Below, one piece after another: positions 1 through 8,546 of a DNA stretch of 64,000 nt. How positions within the stretch are numbered: position 1 is the stretch's first letter; every line of letters starts with the position of its first letter. The stretch comes from CBDAUN01 sp965214875. GTDB taxonomy: Bacteria; Pseudomonadota; Gammaproteobacteria; Arenicellales; JAJDZL01. A program made the position numbers and the translations under genes. The stretch is taken from positions 3,286,001-3,350,000 of the forward strand of contig OZ243980.1 of assembly GCA_965214875.1 (NCBI GenBank), written 5' to 3'. The notes beneath the pieces were generated by a model that did not search any database, was not told where the DNA came from, and saw nothing but the letters and a program-made list of their open reading frames with translations.

Positions 1-639
1 ATCGCCGGTAATTTTGTACGCGGTCGCAAAGGGGACCGTGTCGGACTGATTGTCTTTGGCACTAGGCCGTATCTGCATGCGCCGCTGACATACGATACCG
101 ACACCGTCGCTCAGTTTCTAGACGAAACCCGAGTCGGCTTTGCCGGTCAGCGAACCGCTATCGGAGACACCATCGGCCTTGCTGTGAAGGTGTTGCGAGA
201 TCGCCCGCAGGCGAGCCGCGTGCTAGTCATCTTGACCGACGGAGAGAACACGGACGGACAGATCAGCCCAGCGCAGGCCGCGCAGTTGGCGCAAAGGCAT
301 GACGTGCGGGTCTATGCCATCGGCATCGGCGACGCGCTGTCGGGCAGCGCCACTGCCTATAATCAGCGCCGCATCGATTCGCTGCAGCACATTGCCAAAG
401 AGACGCAAGGGTCCTACTTTCATGCATCCGATCCTGAATCGCTTGCACAAATCTATGACCTGATCGACGAATTCGAGCCCATTGATTTCGACGATAGGCG
501 GTTCGTTGCATCCACGGAGCTTTATGCATGGCCATTGGCGCTGGCGCTTGGGCTATTCGCCTTGGTGATCTGGATGCGCTGGATGCCGAAGTTGAAACTT
601 GGTGATTCGTCGGAGCGCATGCGTGATTCCGCTGCTTGA
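1..639 (+). CDS. batA: BatA-like von Willebrand factor A protein (5' end outside window)
   Basis: The frame is open from base 1 to the TGA at 637-639, so the window holds only the C-terminal 212 residues. They show the later part of a VWA fold (VGLIVFGTRPY, then TDGENTDGQ) followed by one membrane helix near the C-terminus (WPLALALGLFALVIWM), as in BatA proteins. Members of this family sit in the inner membrane facing the periplasm and are usually encoded with BatB, BatC and BatD; they are linked to aerotolerance and stress in some bacteria, with an unclear molecular role. The stop lies 17 nt beyond the start of the next gene, so the two are probably translationally coupled. The N-terminal MIDAS motif cannot be judged here. 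Confidence 0.85.
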   Translation: MAGNFVRGRKGDRVGLIVFGTRPYLHAPLTYDTDTVAQFLDETRVGFAGQRTAIGDTIGLAVKVLRDRPQASRVLVILTDGENTDGQISPAQAAQLAQRHDVRVYAIGIGDALSGSATAYNQRRIDSLQHIAKETQGSYFHASDPESLAQIYDLIDEFEPIDFDDRRFVASTELYAWPLALALGLFALVIWMRWMPKLKLGDSSERMRDSAA

Positions 640-2341
640 AGATTTTGTTTTTCTCAGACCATGGTGGCTGCTTGCATTGCCGCTCGGTGCGGCAGCGGCG
701 GCTGTTCTTCGCTCGCGCAGTACGGCGAGCTGGCATCAGGTCTGCGAGCCGGCGTTGCTTTCGCACCTGCTTGTGGGAGAGCGAAAAGCGGCGAATCGGC
801 TTTCGCGCTTGCTGCTTGCGGTCGGCTGGGCGGCGGCGACAATTGCGCTTGCCGGACCCGCTTGGGAGAGGGAGGACGCGCCAATTTTTGCCAAGTCGCA
901 TGCAGTAATTGTGGTACTTTCCGTTTCGGTTACGATGGATTCAAACGACGTTCTTCCTTCTCGGCTGGAGCGTGCAAGGTATGCCGCAATCAGCCTGATC
1001 GAGAGCAATCCACAAATTGCGGCCGGACTAGTGGTCTTTGCCGGCGAGGCGTTTGATGCCGCGCCCGTATCGGAAGACAATAGAACCATCATCCACCTGC
1101 TTCGGTCGCTGGACACGCGTGTTGTGCCGATGCAGGGCGTAGCGGCTAGCGATGGGTTGCGTCGCGCGGGTGCGCTGCTTGCGGGTTCTGGCTATGGTTC
1201 AGGTGAGGTTGTACTGTTTGCAGACGGGATTGATCAGGCGGCGCTTGAAGTGGCGAATATGCTCAGTACGGCAGGGTATCCGGTGTCGGTCATGGCGGTA
1301 GGAACCGAGCAGGGCGCACCGATACCGGCATCCGACGGCGGTTTTCTGGTGGATGCTGACCGCAACATCATTTTGGCGCCTGTGGATATGGCAGCTTTGG
1401 AGAATCTTGCAACGGCGGGAGACGGTTTTTTCCGTTCGCTTGCCGACAGCGATACTAGCCTTAGGCTGGCCGTCAGCCAAGTCGCCGCAGGCGAGGCCGG
1501 CGCATTTTCCGACCGGCTAACTACCGAGAAATGGAAAGACCAGGGTGCTTGGCTGCTGTTGCTTGTGGTGCCTTTGGCAGCTTTGGTCTTTCGGCGCGGC
1601 TGGCTGTTTGCGGTTTGCTTGTTCCTGATTCTTCCGGCGCAGGATTCAGTCGCATTCGAATGGGCCGACTTGTGGAAGCGAGCCGATCAGCGCACTGCCG
1701 ACGCGTTTGCGCGCGGCGATTTTGAAACAGCGGCCAAGATCGCGCCCGATGGCGCATGGCGAGGTGCCGCCCTGTACAGGAACGGACTCTATGTGTCGGC
1801 CGCAAAAGAGTTTGCAAAGCAAGGCGGCGCCGTCGATATTTACAATCGCGGCAATGCGCTCGCAAAAAGCGGTGCGCTGCTGCGCGCCTTGCAACAGTAT
1901 GAGAAGGCGATCGAAATTGACCCTGAATTTGAAGATGCGCATTTCAATCGCGAGCTGATTCTCAAGGCGCTGCGCAACGATAGGGGATTTCAGGATTCTG
2001 GCCAAAGCAGTCAAAACGAGAGCACCGGACGCGTTGGTGCGGCTTCGCAGGCCGATGATCCCGAGAGGCAGAGCGGTGATCAAGGGGAATCTTCATCAGC
2101 ACCGCAATCGGGCGAGTCGGAGCTGCAAGCTCGGGATGATTCTTCTCAGGGCCAAATTGGCCAGATGGCCGGTGACGATCAGGACCAACGAGCTGAACAT
2201 GCCAATAGCGTCACCGAGCTTGAAATCGCCGATGAAGAGTTCGCCCAAGTTATGGACCAATGGCTGAGGAAGATACCAGATGATCCAAGCGGGTTGCTGC
2301 GACGCAAGTTTATCTATCAAAGCGAGGTTCGCGGCAACTAA
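623..2341 (+). CDS. BatB/BatC fusion: VWA domain plus TPR domain, membrane protein
   Basis: A 572-aa protein. Two N-terminal hydrophobic segments are followed by a VWA domain (about 95-270), two further hydrophobic segments (about 300-345), a TPR unit (YNRGNALAKSGALLRALQQYEKAIEIDP in two halves, about 400-430) and a long acidic Ser/Gln/Asp-rich tail. This is a BatB joined to a BatC, an arrangement known in Proteobacteria. I chose the GTG at 623 because it has GGAG 7 nt upstream and overlaps the end of batA. The MIDAS motif is degenerate: the usual DxSxS reads S100-x-S102-x-T104, so the metal-ligand Asp is missing. The protein may therefore have a structural rather than metal-dependent role. 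It probably acts in one complex with the BatA and BatD proteins next to it. Confidence 0.85.
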   Translation: MIPLLEDFVFLRPWWLLALPLGAAAAAVLRSRSTASWHQVCEPALLSHLLVGERKAANRLSRLLLAVGWAAATIALAGPAWEREDAPIFAKSHAVIVVLSVSVTMDSNDVLPSRLERARYAAISLIESNPQIAAGLVVFAGEAFDAAPVSEDNRTIIHLLRSLDTRVVPMQGVAASDGLRRAGALLAGSGYGSGEVVLFADGIDQAALEVANMLSTAGYPVSVMAVGTEQGAPIPASDGGFLVDADRNIILAPVDMAALENLATAGDGFFRSLADSDTSLRLAVSQVAAGEAGAFSDRLTTEKWKDQGAWLLLLVVPLAALVFRRGWLFAVCLFLILPAQDSVAFEWADLWKRADQRTADAFARGDFETAAKIAPDGAWRGAALYRNGLYVSAAKEFAKQGGAVDIYNRGNALAKSGALLRALQQYEKAIEIDPEFEDAHFNRELILKALRNDRGFQDSGQSSQNESTGRVGAASQADDPERQSGDQGESSSAPQSGESELQARDDSSQGQIGQMAGDDQDQRAEHANSVTELEIADEEFAQVMDQWLRKIPDDPSGLLRRKFIYQSEVRGN

Positions 2342-2371
2342 GCCAGGCGGCATGGCAGGTTGTCTAAGCGC

Positions 2372-4102
2372 ATGAATATTCAATTGCTTAAAGCGGCAGC
2401 CGTTGTTGTCGCTATTGCGTTTGCTCCGGATGCCGCGATGGCAGTCGAAGTTCAAGCGCAATTGAGCCGCGAATCGATATTTCTTGAAGAGTCGGTGGAT
2501 TTGATGCTGCGCGTTGAAGACGCGCCCACTACCTCAGTCGCTCCGAAATTGATGCCGCTCACGAAGGATTTCGAAATTTTGGGCCAAAAGGTGGAAACGC
2601 ACATCACTTTGCAGGATTCAAAGCGAAACTTTTCGCGATCATGGATCATCGAGATTCGTCCGAGGCGGGTCGGGCGGCTTGTGATTCCCTCGATTGCCGT
2701 GGATGGCGGTAGCAGCGCCCCTATCATGGTAGAAGTCAAGGAGTTTCGCTCTTCCGGTTCCGTGATGGGCGAGGATGTGCATTTGGAAGTGACAGCTGAT
2801 CGGTCTCAGCCCTATGTACAATCGCAAGTCACAATAACGGCGCGGCTGTTTTTTGGGGAGCGTCTGTTATCTGGCGAATTGTCAGATCCCCAAGTCGACA
2901 ATGCGATTGTTCAGCGCATTGGCAAGGACAGGAATTTCTCGACTCATCGCGATGGCAGGGATTATCAGGTGATCGAGCGTCGCTTCAGTATTTTTCCTGA
3001 GCTCAGCGGCGAGATGATCGTCGAGCAAATTCGGTTTACCGGCTTGATGCTGGTTGTAGATCAGATAGGCCAGCAACGCCAGTTGCACAAACAAGTCACT
3101 GCGGACCCGATCGTGCTTCAAGTTAGACCGAAGCCAAGAGAATTTACGGGTGCGGCGTGGTTGCCGGCAAAGAATTTGACGTTGATGGACTCTTGGGATG
3201 AAGGATTGCCCGATTTCAATGCGGGTACGCCAGTGAATCGGCGCATCACAGTCAGAGCTGACGGCGTGCGCGCAATCCAGCTGCTTAGCCCTGCCTACGA
3301 AGAAAACGATACGGTGCGCATCTACGGCAGCCAGGCTGACTTGCAGAATAGAGAGCGCGGCGACAGGATTGTCGGTGAATTGTCGGAAGATTTTGTACTT
3401 GTGCCGCAGTCGGTTGATCGTGTGGAGATTCCTCCATTTCGGGTTGTCTGGTGGGATATCGATGAGGATCGCGAGAAGGTGGCCGAGCTTCGCCCTGTGA
3501 GTGTTGCGCTTCGAGACTCCCCTGAATCATTTGCTGATTCGGGTCAATCCGGTTTAGCGCAAGTGCAGCAACCAGATAATTTGCCGATTGAACCACAAGC
3601 CAACCAGCAAGATATTACTTGGAAGATGGTCAGTTTTGCGCTATCCCTTGCATGGTTGGTTACCATTTGCGCCTTTGCATGGGGTCGCCGGCGCAGTTTG
3701 CAAACGATGGAACAGCAGCAAATCGATGAGCGGACTGAACGTACGCGCACTCAGCTTAGAAGTGCGGTCCGCACTGCTTGCGCAGATGGTGATGCGCAGG
3801 CCGCCGCTAGCGCTTTGATCGAGTGGGGCCAGTTCATGTGGCCGCAAAAAGTATTGACCAGCTTGATCGATCTCGCCGCCGCGGTTCCATCGAAAACGCT
3901 CAGCGACGAGCTTCGTGCGCTAGATCGCATTCTCTATGGCCAAACGACTGAGAGTTGGCTGGGTGCCGAGCTATGGCGAGAGTTTTCTAGTTTGAATGTG
4001 AAATCCGAGTCTGTGAAGGAAAATTCTGCGCGCAGATTGTTCGATCGTCACCGCAGCAGGCTGGCCTTGCTGTGGCCGCAGCAAAATCGGTCGCTTGAAT
4101 GA
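2372..4102 (+). CDS. batD: BatD-like oxygen-tolerance protein
   Basis: The protein starts with a signal peptide (KAAAVVVAIAFAPDAAMA), followed by a large beta-rich periplasmic region containing BatD-type segments (LSRESIFLEESVDLMLRV; FEILGQKVET), one membrane helix at about residue 415 (MVSFALSLAWLVTICAFAW), and a cytoplasmic basic tail. That is the usual BatD layout and length (576 aa). ATG 2372 starts directly at the signal peptide. A TTG at 2360 is an alternative that adds four residues. It follows batB/C by about 30 nt on the same strand, so all three genes are likely one operon. Function beyond the family association with stress or oxygen tolerance is not established. Confidence 0.85.
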   Translation: MNIQLLKAAAVVVAIAFAPDAAMAVEVQAQLSRESIFLEESVDLMLRVEDAPTTSVAPKLMPLTKDFEILGQKVETHITLQDSKRNFSRSWIIEIRPRRVGRLVIPSIAVDGGSSAPIMVEVKEFRSSGSVMGEDVHLEVTADRSQPYVQSQVTITARLFFGERLLSGELSDPQVDNAIVQRIGKDRNFSTHRDGRDYQVIERRFSIFPELSGEMIVEQIRFTGLMLVVDQIGQQRQLHKQVTADPIVLQVRPKPREFTGAAWLPAKNLTLMDSWDEGLPDFNAGTPVNRRITVRADGVRAIQLLSPAYEENDTVRIYGSQADLQNRERGDRIVGELSEDFVLVPQSVDRVEIPPFRVVWWDIDEDREKVAELRPVSVALRDSPESFADSGQSGLAQVQQPDNLPIEPQANQQDITWKMVSFALSLAWLVTICAFAWGRRRSLQTMEQQQIDERTERTRTQLRSAVRTACADGDAQAAASALIEWGQFMWPQKVLTSLIDLAAAVPSKTLSDELRALDRILYGQTTESWLGAELWREFSSLNVKSESVKENSARRLFDRHRSRLALLWPQQNRSLE

Positions 4103-4245
4103 GGCGGTTGAACTTTAGAACCAAATACGAGCGCCCCGAACTGAATGCCTCATTTACAGAGAGTGCCCCCACGCTCTTTGAAGAACCATTCTTATAGCGA
4201 TCAAGCGCTGATAGTCCAAAACCCAATCTGTTCTGCAAAATTAAA

Positions 4246-4284
4246 TTGACAAAGGGTGATATTAATGCTAATCTTATAGCATTA
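4246..4284 (+). promoter_or_regulatory. Sigma-70-like promoter with overlapping palindrome, upstream of NHLP precursor
   Basis: TTGACA (4246-4251), a 17-nt spacer and TAATCT (4269-4274), with TG one base before the -10 (extended -10). An 8-bp perfect inverted repeat, TAATGCTA / TAGCATTA (4263-4270 and 4277-4284, 6-nt spacer), covers the -10 region, as expected for a repressor site. About 100 nt separate it from the ATG at 4381. No transcript data support it. Confidence 0.55.
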
Positions 4285-4380
4285 GATTGCATGCATATTG
4301 CAATAGCTTGTCGCGGTTCTAGCTAGTCAGAGCCGCTTGTAAAGAAGGCTTTAAGACATAAGCCTGAATTTTGAGTAAAT

Positions 4381-4656
4381 ATGAGTACAGTCCAAAGGGT
4401 ATTCGAGTCTGCCGAAGAATTGCGAAGCCGCATTCAGGTCAGGGCAATGCGGGATGGTGATTTCCGCCAGCAGATTATCGACAATCCCAAAGAAGTCATT
4501 GAGCGCGAGTTTGGTGTGCATATTCCAGAAGAAATGAACATTCTGGTATTCGAAGACAATTTTGATACGATACATCTTGCGCTGCCGCCCAGCTACGACT
4601 TGACCGAAGAGCAACTGGAGCATTTCGGCGGCGGTCGATATTGTGCGTGCTTGTAA
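4381..4656 (+). CDS. NHLP-family (nitrile-hydratase-like leader) RiPP precursor peptide
   Basis: A 91-aa protein. Residues ~10-75 match the nitrile hydratase alpha-subunit-like leader family: a helical start, then NPKEVIEREFGVHIPEEM, then DNFDTIHLALPP. The leader ends with LTEEQLEHFGGG, a double/triple-glycine cleavage motif, leaving the tiny C-terminus RYCACL as a possible core with two cysteines. In this family the leader directs modification (azole formation, proteusin chemistry) and export by peptidase-containing ABC transporters. No cyclodehydratase, radical SAM enzyme, LanM or C39 transporter is nearby, so it is an orphan precursor. The real metal site of nitrile hydratase (CxxCSC) is absent, so this is not the enzyme. 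It stands alone between batD and the ATPase gene. Confidence 0.8.
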   Translation: MSTVQRVFESAEELRSRIQVRAMRDGDFRQQIIDNPKEVIEREFGVHIPEEMNILVFEDNFDTIHLALPPSYDLTEEQLEHFGGGRYCACL

Positions 4657-4910
4657 TCACGCCATTCCGCCAAGGCCGCCCAAAATCCAACCTCTTTGCA
4701 CTCTTGCGGTAGAACGCAAGTAGCCAGGGATTCTCCAATCTGCGCGTTTAACGATGCGCAATGCCTTTACGCATCTCAAAACGGGACTTCGCAAGTAGTG
4801 AAGCACTGTTATTTGGCCAGAGCCGGCGGCCATAGCTTTTGATGCGCACTTGATCCTTTCGAGCTGGTAATCGACACTGTTCCTATGCGCCTCTAACTCG
4901 ATAATGAATT

Positions 4911-4940
4911 GACTATTTTACGCACTATCGTAAAATAGTC
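4911..4940. promoter_or_regulatory. 12-bp inverted-repeat operator upstream of DUF4143 ATPase
   Basis: GACTATTTTACG (4911-4922), 6-nt spacer, CGTAAAATAGTC (4929-4940): a perfect 12-bp inverted repeat. A third partial copy, GACTATTTT, follows at 4943-4951. It lies 27 nt before the chosen start of the ATPase gene. Position and symmetry suggest a dimeric-repressor or autoregulatory site; a transcript hairpin is the alternative. The preceding 4657-4910 holds no gene that I can recognise. Confidence 0.55.
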
Positions 4941-4967
4941 ATGACTATTTTGAGAATAGAGATAAAA

Positions 4968-6182
4968 ATGGACATCGACAGATATCTGATAGAGGAGTTT
5001 TCAGAGCATTATCGGGCCAACCGGCAAATGCTATTTCTCTCCGGTCCAAGGCAAGTTGGAAAAACCACCCTTGCCAAGGGGCTCGGAGGCTCATTCGATC
5101 AATTCGATTACTTGAACTGGGACAATCAGGCTGGTCGTGCACCCATTCTGGAAGGACCTCGCGCGATTGCTGAAAGAATCCAAGTGCAGAAAATGGTTGA
5201 AAATGTGCCGCTTTGCATTTTCGACGAGTTGCACAAGTATCGCCACTGGAGAGTCTTCCTGAAAGGCTTTTTTGATCAATACGGGTCGCAAGTCAAAACG
5301 CTGGTTACAGGAAGTGCGTCGCTCAGAGTGTTCAGCCGAGGAGGTGACAGTTTGATGGGACGCTACTTCCCCTATACGCTGCACCCGTTTTCGGTCGCCG
5401 AATGCAATCAGCCAGCAGGGAAATCAAGCATCAATCAAGAGCCTCGCGCAATAGACGGTGAGCAGTGGCAGTCGCTGTTCGATTTCGGTGGATTTCCTGA
5501 ACCGTTTTTCAAAAGCAGCCGACGATTTCATAACCGGTGGATTTCCCTGCGTCGTGAACAGCTGTTGCGAGAAGACGTGCGCGAACTAACGCGCATTCAG
5601 GAAATCGGTCAAATCGAGCATCTCGCCGAAATTTTGCGGCAACAAATCGGGCAGCTGACAAGCTACTCGTACCTCGCAAAGAGCGTTCGTGTTTCGATCG
5701 ACACGATACGGCGTTGGATTGCCACTTTGGAATCGTTGTACTTCTGCTTTGCAGTGAGACCTTGGCACAGCAATGTAGCACGGTCGCTGCGCAAAGAGCC
5801 CAAGTATTACCTGTGGGATTGGTCGCAAGTTGAAGATTGCGGAGCCCGAGCCGAAAATATGACCGCAAGCGCCTTGCTCAAGCTTGTCGACTATTGGTCC
5901 GAAGCAGGACAGGGTCAGTTCGCTCTTCATTTCGTTCGCGACAAGCAGAAAAGAGAAGTAGACTTCCTGGTTATACGAGACAATAAACCCTGGTTTTTAG
6001 TGGAGACAAAGCTAAGCGAAAAGGCAAAACTATCCGATTCGCTCGAATATTTTCAGCGCCAAGTAGGAGCTGAGCATGCATTTCAGGTTGCTTTTGACAT
6101 GAAGTTTGTTGAGAGAGATTGTTTCGAAATGAAGCGGCCTGTTATAGTTCCTGCAAAAACATTTCTCGCCCAGCTGGTTTGA
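4968..6182 (+). CDS. AAA ATPase with C-terminal DUF4143 (PD-(D/E)XK-like) domain
   Basis: 404 aa. Walker A is SGPRQVGKTTL near residue 25, and the Walker B-like segment is LCIFDELHKYRHW. A winged-helix-like middle region follows (VSIDTIRRWIATLESL). The C-terminal DUF4143 domain carries REVDFLVI...WFLVETK, which resembles the D...ExK pattern of the PD-(D/E)XK nuclease fold. Family members are widespread single-gene mobile ATPases of unknown function, often discussed with toxin-antitoxin or defence genes. An upstream ATG at 4941 abuts the operator palindrome and lacks a ribosome site, so 4968 is preferred. The gene stands alone behind a 12-bp inverted repeat, which suggests self-regulation. Confidence 0.85.
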   Translation: MDIDRYLIEEFSEHYRANRQMLFLSGPRQVGKTTLAKGLGGSFDQFDYLNWDNQAGRAPILEGPRAIAERIQVQKMVENVPLCIFDELHKYRHWRVFLKGFFDQYGSQVKTLVTGSASLRVFSRGGDSLMGRYFPYTLHPFSVAECNQPAGKSSINQEPRAIDGEQWQSLFDFGGFPEPFFKSSRRFHNRWISLRREQLLREDVRELTRIQEIGQIEHLAEILRQQIGQLTSYSYLAKSVRVSIDTIRRWIATLESLYFCFAVRPWHSNVARSLRKEPKYYLWDWSQVEDCGARAENMTASALLKLVDYWSEAGQGQFALHFVRDKQKREVDFLVIRDNKPWFLVETKLSEKAKLSDSLEYFQRQVGAEHAFQVAFDMKFVERDCFEMKRPVIVPAKTFLAQLV

Positions 6183-6819
6183 CATACTGAGGTAAATCCC
6201 ATTTACCGAGAGCGGCTGAAGTAAGTACATTTTTAGCATCGCATTAAAGTTTATGCCTTCGATGAGCAACTCGATTGAGGTTCAGGATATCGGCTCCGCA
6301 ACGTTTTTCGAAGAACGCTTGAACACCGACATAAATATGGCGGGCAATATCTCAACTTGAAATAGTAGATAACCACAGAAAAGTTTGAACAGTCCAAGTG
6401 GGGCATGGATGAAACAAGCATCTTGCGTCTGGTAAAGATCATCCGCATTTGATCCGTGAAACAACATTTTTCCTCGGCATTCAAGGCATTCGGCCGCACA
6501 TGTCTTGCCGTGATTTTTGTCATGATGCGGCCAATCAGTCAATCCGAGCAATTGCCGTGGTTACTATTGCGCATTGAATTTTTCCAGACTTCGCGTTGCA
6601 GCTGTTCGCAAGAGAAAGACTTGGGAATCGACATAGCCGTCTACAACTTTATGAGATAATCGGCACACGCTTGATGTTCAGTGCATCGCCATTTTGGGTT
6701 GAACAGAGTACCCGTATTGATGATTTCGTTATCAGAGATTGTGCAAATTCGTACGGCTAATTGATTCGTTCTTTTGTGGCTTAGCAGCATATTCAATCGC
6801 CGCCATAAACTACGCTCGC
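6183..6819. other. Intergenic stretch, no supported gene
   Basis: About 640 bp without a convincing coding sequence. The short open frames on both strands have no recognisable motif. ACCGAGAGCGG at 6205-6215 recurs at 8446-8456 on the other side of the next gene, an 11-bp direct repeat that could mark an old insertion boundary. Confidence 0.4.
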
Positions 6820-8115
6820 ATGGAACGCAAACCTTTCAATAAACCCCTTCCTTGTGCTCCTCTCGCCGAGGAAGTATGGATTAGACAGGCCGACCGAGCT
6901 GAAGTAGGCCGTGAAGCATTCTTTTTCGGTCGGGATGCCGAGTATGAAGCATTCCAAAACGTGGCCAACAACCTTCTGGCCGGGCGTGTGGGTGGAGACA
7001 CCATAATTTTTCAAGGCGCACCCGGTGCCGGCAAGACTGCGCTGATGCAAGAATGCATGGAAGCTGTAAGGCGGCATTCAACGCCTCAGCATCCATGGGT
7101 CGCCTTATCGGTATCTCCGGGCGATTTGCGGTTGCCCGCATACGTCATGTCAGCTCTGATTCGTGCGACTGACGAAGAGAGCAGGCGACTTTCGAAGCTT
7201 GCTCTAGGAGCAAGCGCAAAGATAGAGCGATTGCTAGGTCTCGGCAAAAGAGCGCTTGAAGAATTGTCCAGGCGCGGATTTGCAGTAGCCGGGATTTCGG
7301 TCAGCGGCAAATCAGACACCGGCGAGCGTTCAGATTTGGATATGTCGGCTGCCGAGCTTTTCAGCAACGCCGCTGAGTTGCTTGAAGGCATTAATTTTGT
7401 CGTGTTTGTCGATGAAGCGCAAAACACGCCAATAGAGCCGACGACCAAGCAAGTCCTCGACTGTCTGCACCGCGATACGCAGAAGATTTCTTTGGTTACG
7501 GTTTGTTTTGGACTGAGTAACACACAGGATGTATTGAAAAAATGCGGCATATCAAGGCTTGCTCTTGAGCGAATCGTGAACTTAGAGCCGCTCAGCCTTG
7601 AGGATGCGAAAGGTTCATTCAGGCGAATGATTGAAACCTACTACAAAGGCAGTGATGAACAAAAAGTTGAGTGGTCTGCCTCTTTAGCAGAACTGTCTCA
7701 AGGTTGGCCTCAGCATATTACCCGAATCGGTGTGGCTGCCGGTCGTGTGCTTCACGATAATGACGGCAAACTGGAAAAACGTCTGCTTGAACAGGCAATC
7801 GAACAAGGCATCAAGCAGAAAAATGATTACTACGACTACCGTATTGCGGCTGGCTATAGAAATGCTAAGCTCTATGTAGAACTAGCTGTCGCAGCAGACC
7901 TGAACTCCAACGGCTTTCTGGAGCTCGACGAACTTGAAGATATTTCTGAGAAAGAGCTGCATCGTTCGGGTACATCGTTTGACGATTTCCTGCTTGAATC
8001 ATTGCATGCGGGACTGCTTGCGCCGGTCAAGGGACCGCTGACCCGATACAAATTCCCGATACCTTCTCTGGGAGACTATCTCAGATCACAAGCGCGTTGT
8101 GCGGACCGTCGATAG
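6820..8115 (+). CDS. Orc1/AAA_16-like ATPase with an EF-hand-like loop
   Basis: 431 aa, starting at the ATG that precedes KPFNKPLPCAPLAEEVW. An AAA_16-like entry (FFFGRDAEYEAF) precedes Walker A (FQGAPGAGKTALM) and Walker B (FVVFVDEAQN), and a C-terminal helical, probably winged-helix region follows. Residues 360-371 read DLNSNGFLELDE, which fits the canonical 12-residue EF-hand loop (D1, N3, N5, G6, hydrophobic 8, E12). That is unusual in such an ATPase, and whether it binds calcium is unknown. The substrate is unknown; AAA_16 proteins often regulate or load partner proteins or DNA. It lies between the DUF4143 ATPase and a restriction-modification pair, so a defence or mobile-element link is possible but unproven. 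Confidence 0.75.
   Translation: MERKPFNKPLPCAPLAEEVWIRQADRAEVGREAFFFGRDAEYEAFQNVANNLLAGRVGGDTIIFQGAPGAGKTALMQECMEAVRRHSTPQHPWVALSVSPGDLRLPAYVMSALIRATDEESRRLSKLALGASAKIERLLGLGKRALEELSRRGFAVAGISVSGKSDTGERSDLDMSAAELFSNAAELLEGINFVVFVDEAQNTPIEPTTKQVLDCLHRDTQKISLVTVCFGLSNTQDVLKKCGISRLALERIVNLEPLSLEDAKGSFRRMIETYYKGSDEQKVEWSASLAELSQGWPQHITRIGVAAGRVLHDNDGKLEKRLLEQAIEQGIKQKNDYYDYRIAAGYRNAKLYVELAVAADLNSNGFLELDELEDISEKELHRSGTSFDDFLLESLHAGLLAPVKGPLTRYKFPIPSLGDYLRSQARCADRR
7897..7932 (+). other. EF-hand-like calcium-binding loop within the AAA ATPase
   Basis: The codons give DLNSNGFLELDE, matching EF-hand positions 1, 3, 5, 6, 8 and 12. The flanks (YVELAVAA before, LEDISEKEL after) are helix-compatible, as an E-helix and F-helix would be. 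Only one loop is present; EF-hands usually pair. Confidence 0.5.
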
Positions 8116-8362
8116 AGCGATGCACGGACACAAGCCTCCCTCGCATATTCAGGCTTGTCTCAGTAGCTTACAATAAAGGCGACCGTATGGCTTCAGTATA
8201 TTTCATGCGGCAAGGCGAATGTTCGGAGACGATCCATTAACGTTTAGTGCCTATAAATATAAAATTAGCACTGAGCGATTTTCACAAGCATGTGGTTGTT
8301 TTTACAAGGCTCACTAACAAAAAGAACGGGCTAATGAGCTGAAACCGGGATGCAACTTCAGT

Positions 8363-8458
8363 TTAACAATCGACGAGCGGAAGCACCTTGCCATGATTCA
8401 TGAGCCCGTCGGGGTCAAATGCCGCCTTTACAGCCGAGACATTAACCGAGAGCGGATG
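8363..8458 (-). pseudogene. C-terminal remnant of a GlcD-like FAD-linked oxidase
   Basis: On the minus strand the frame reads NVSAVKAAFDPDGLMNHGKV and ends LPLVDC-stop at 8363. The KxxFDPdgLmNxGKvLP pattern is the highly conserved C-terminus of FAD-binding oxidases of the glycolate/lactate oxidase (GlcD) type. A stop codon lies about 13 codons upstream of it, and no further homology is visible, so only the tail of the gene survives. The rest of 8116-8546 holds no gene that I can see. Confidence 0.6.
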
Positions 8459-8546
8459 TCAAAAATCAACTTCTATGGAGGTTTGACAATACTGACAAAT
8501 GATGAGAGGAGAATTCAAGCAACTTGCAAAGCCAGATGTTCGAGCT

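Noticed and set aside
4381..4656. Nitrile hydratase alpha subunit
   Set aside because: Too short and without the metal-binding Cys cluster; only the leader-like region is shared, and it ends in GGG plus six residues.
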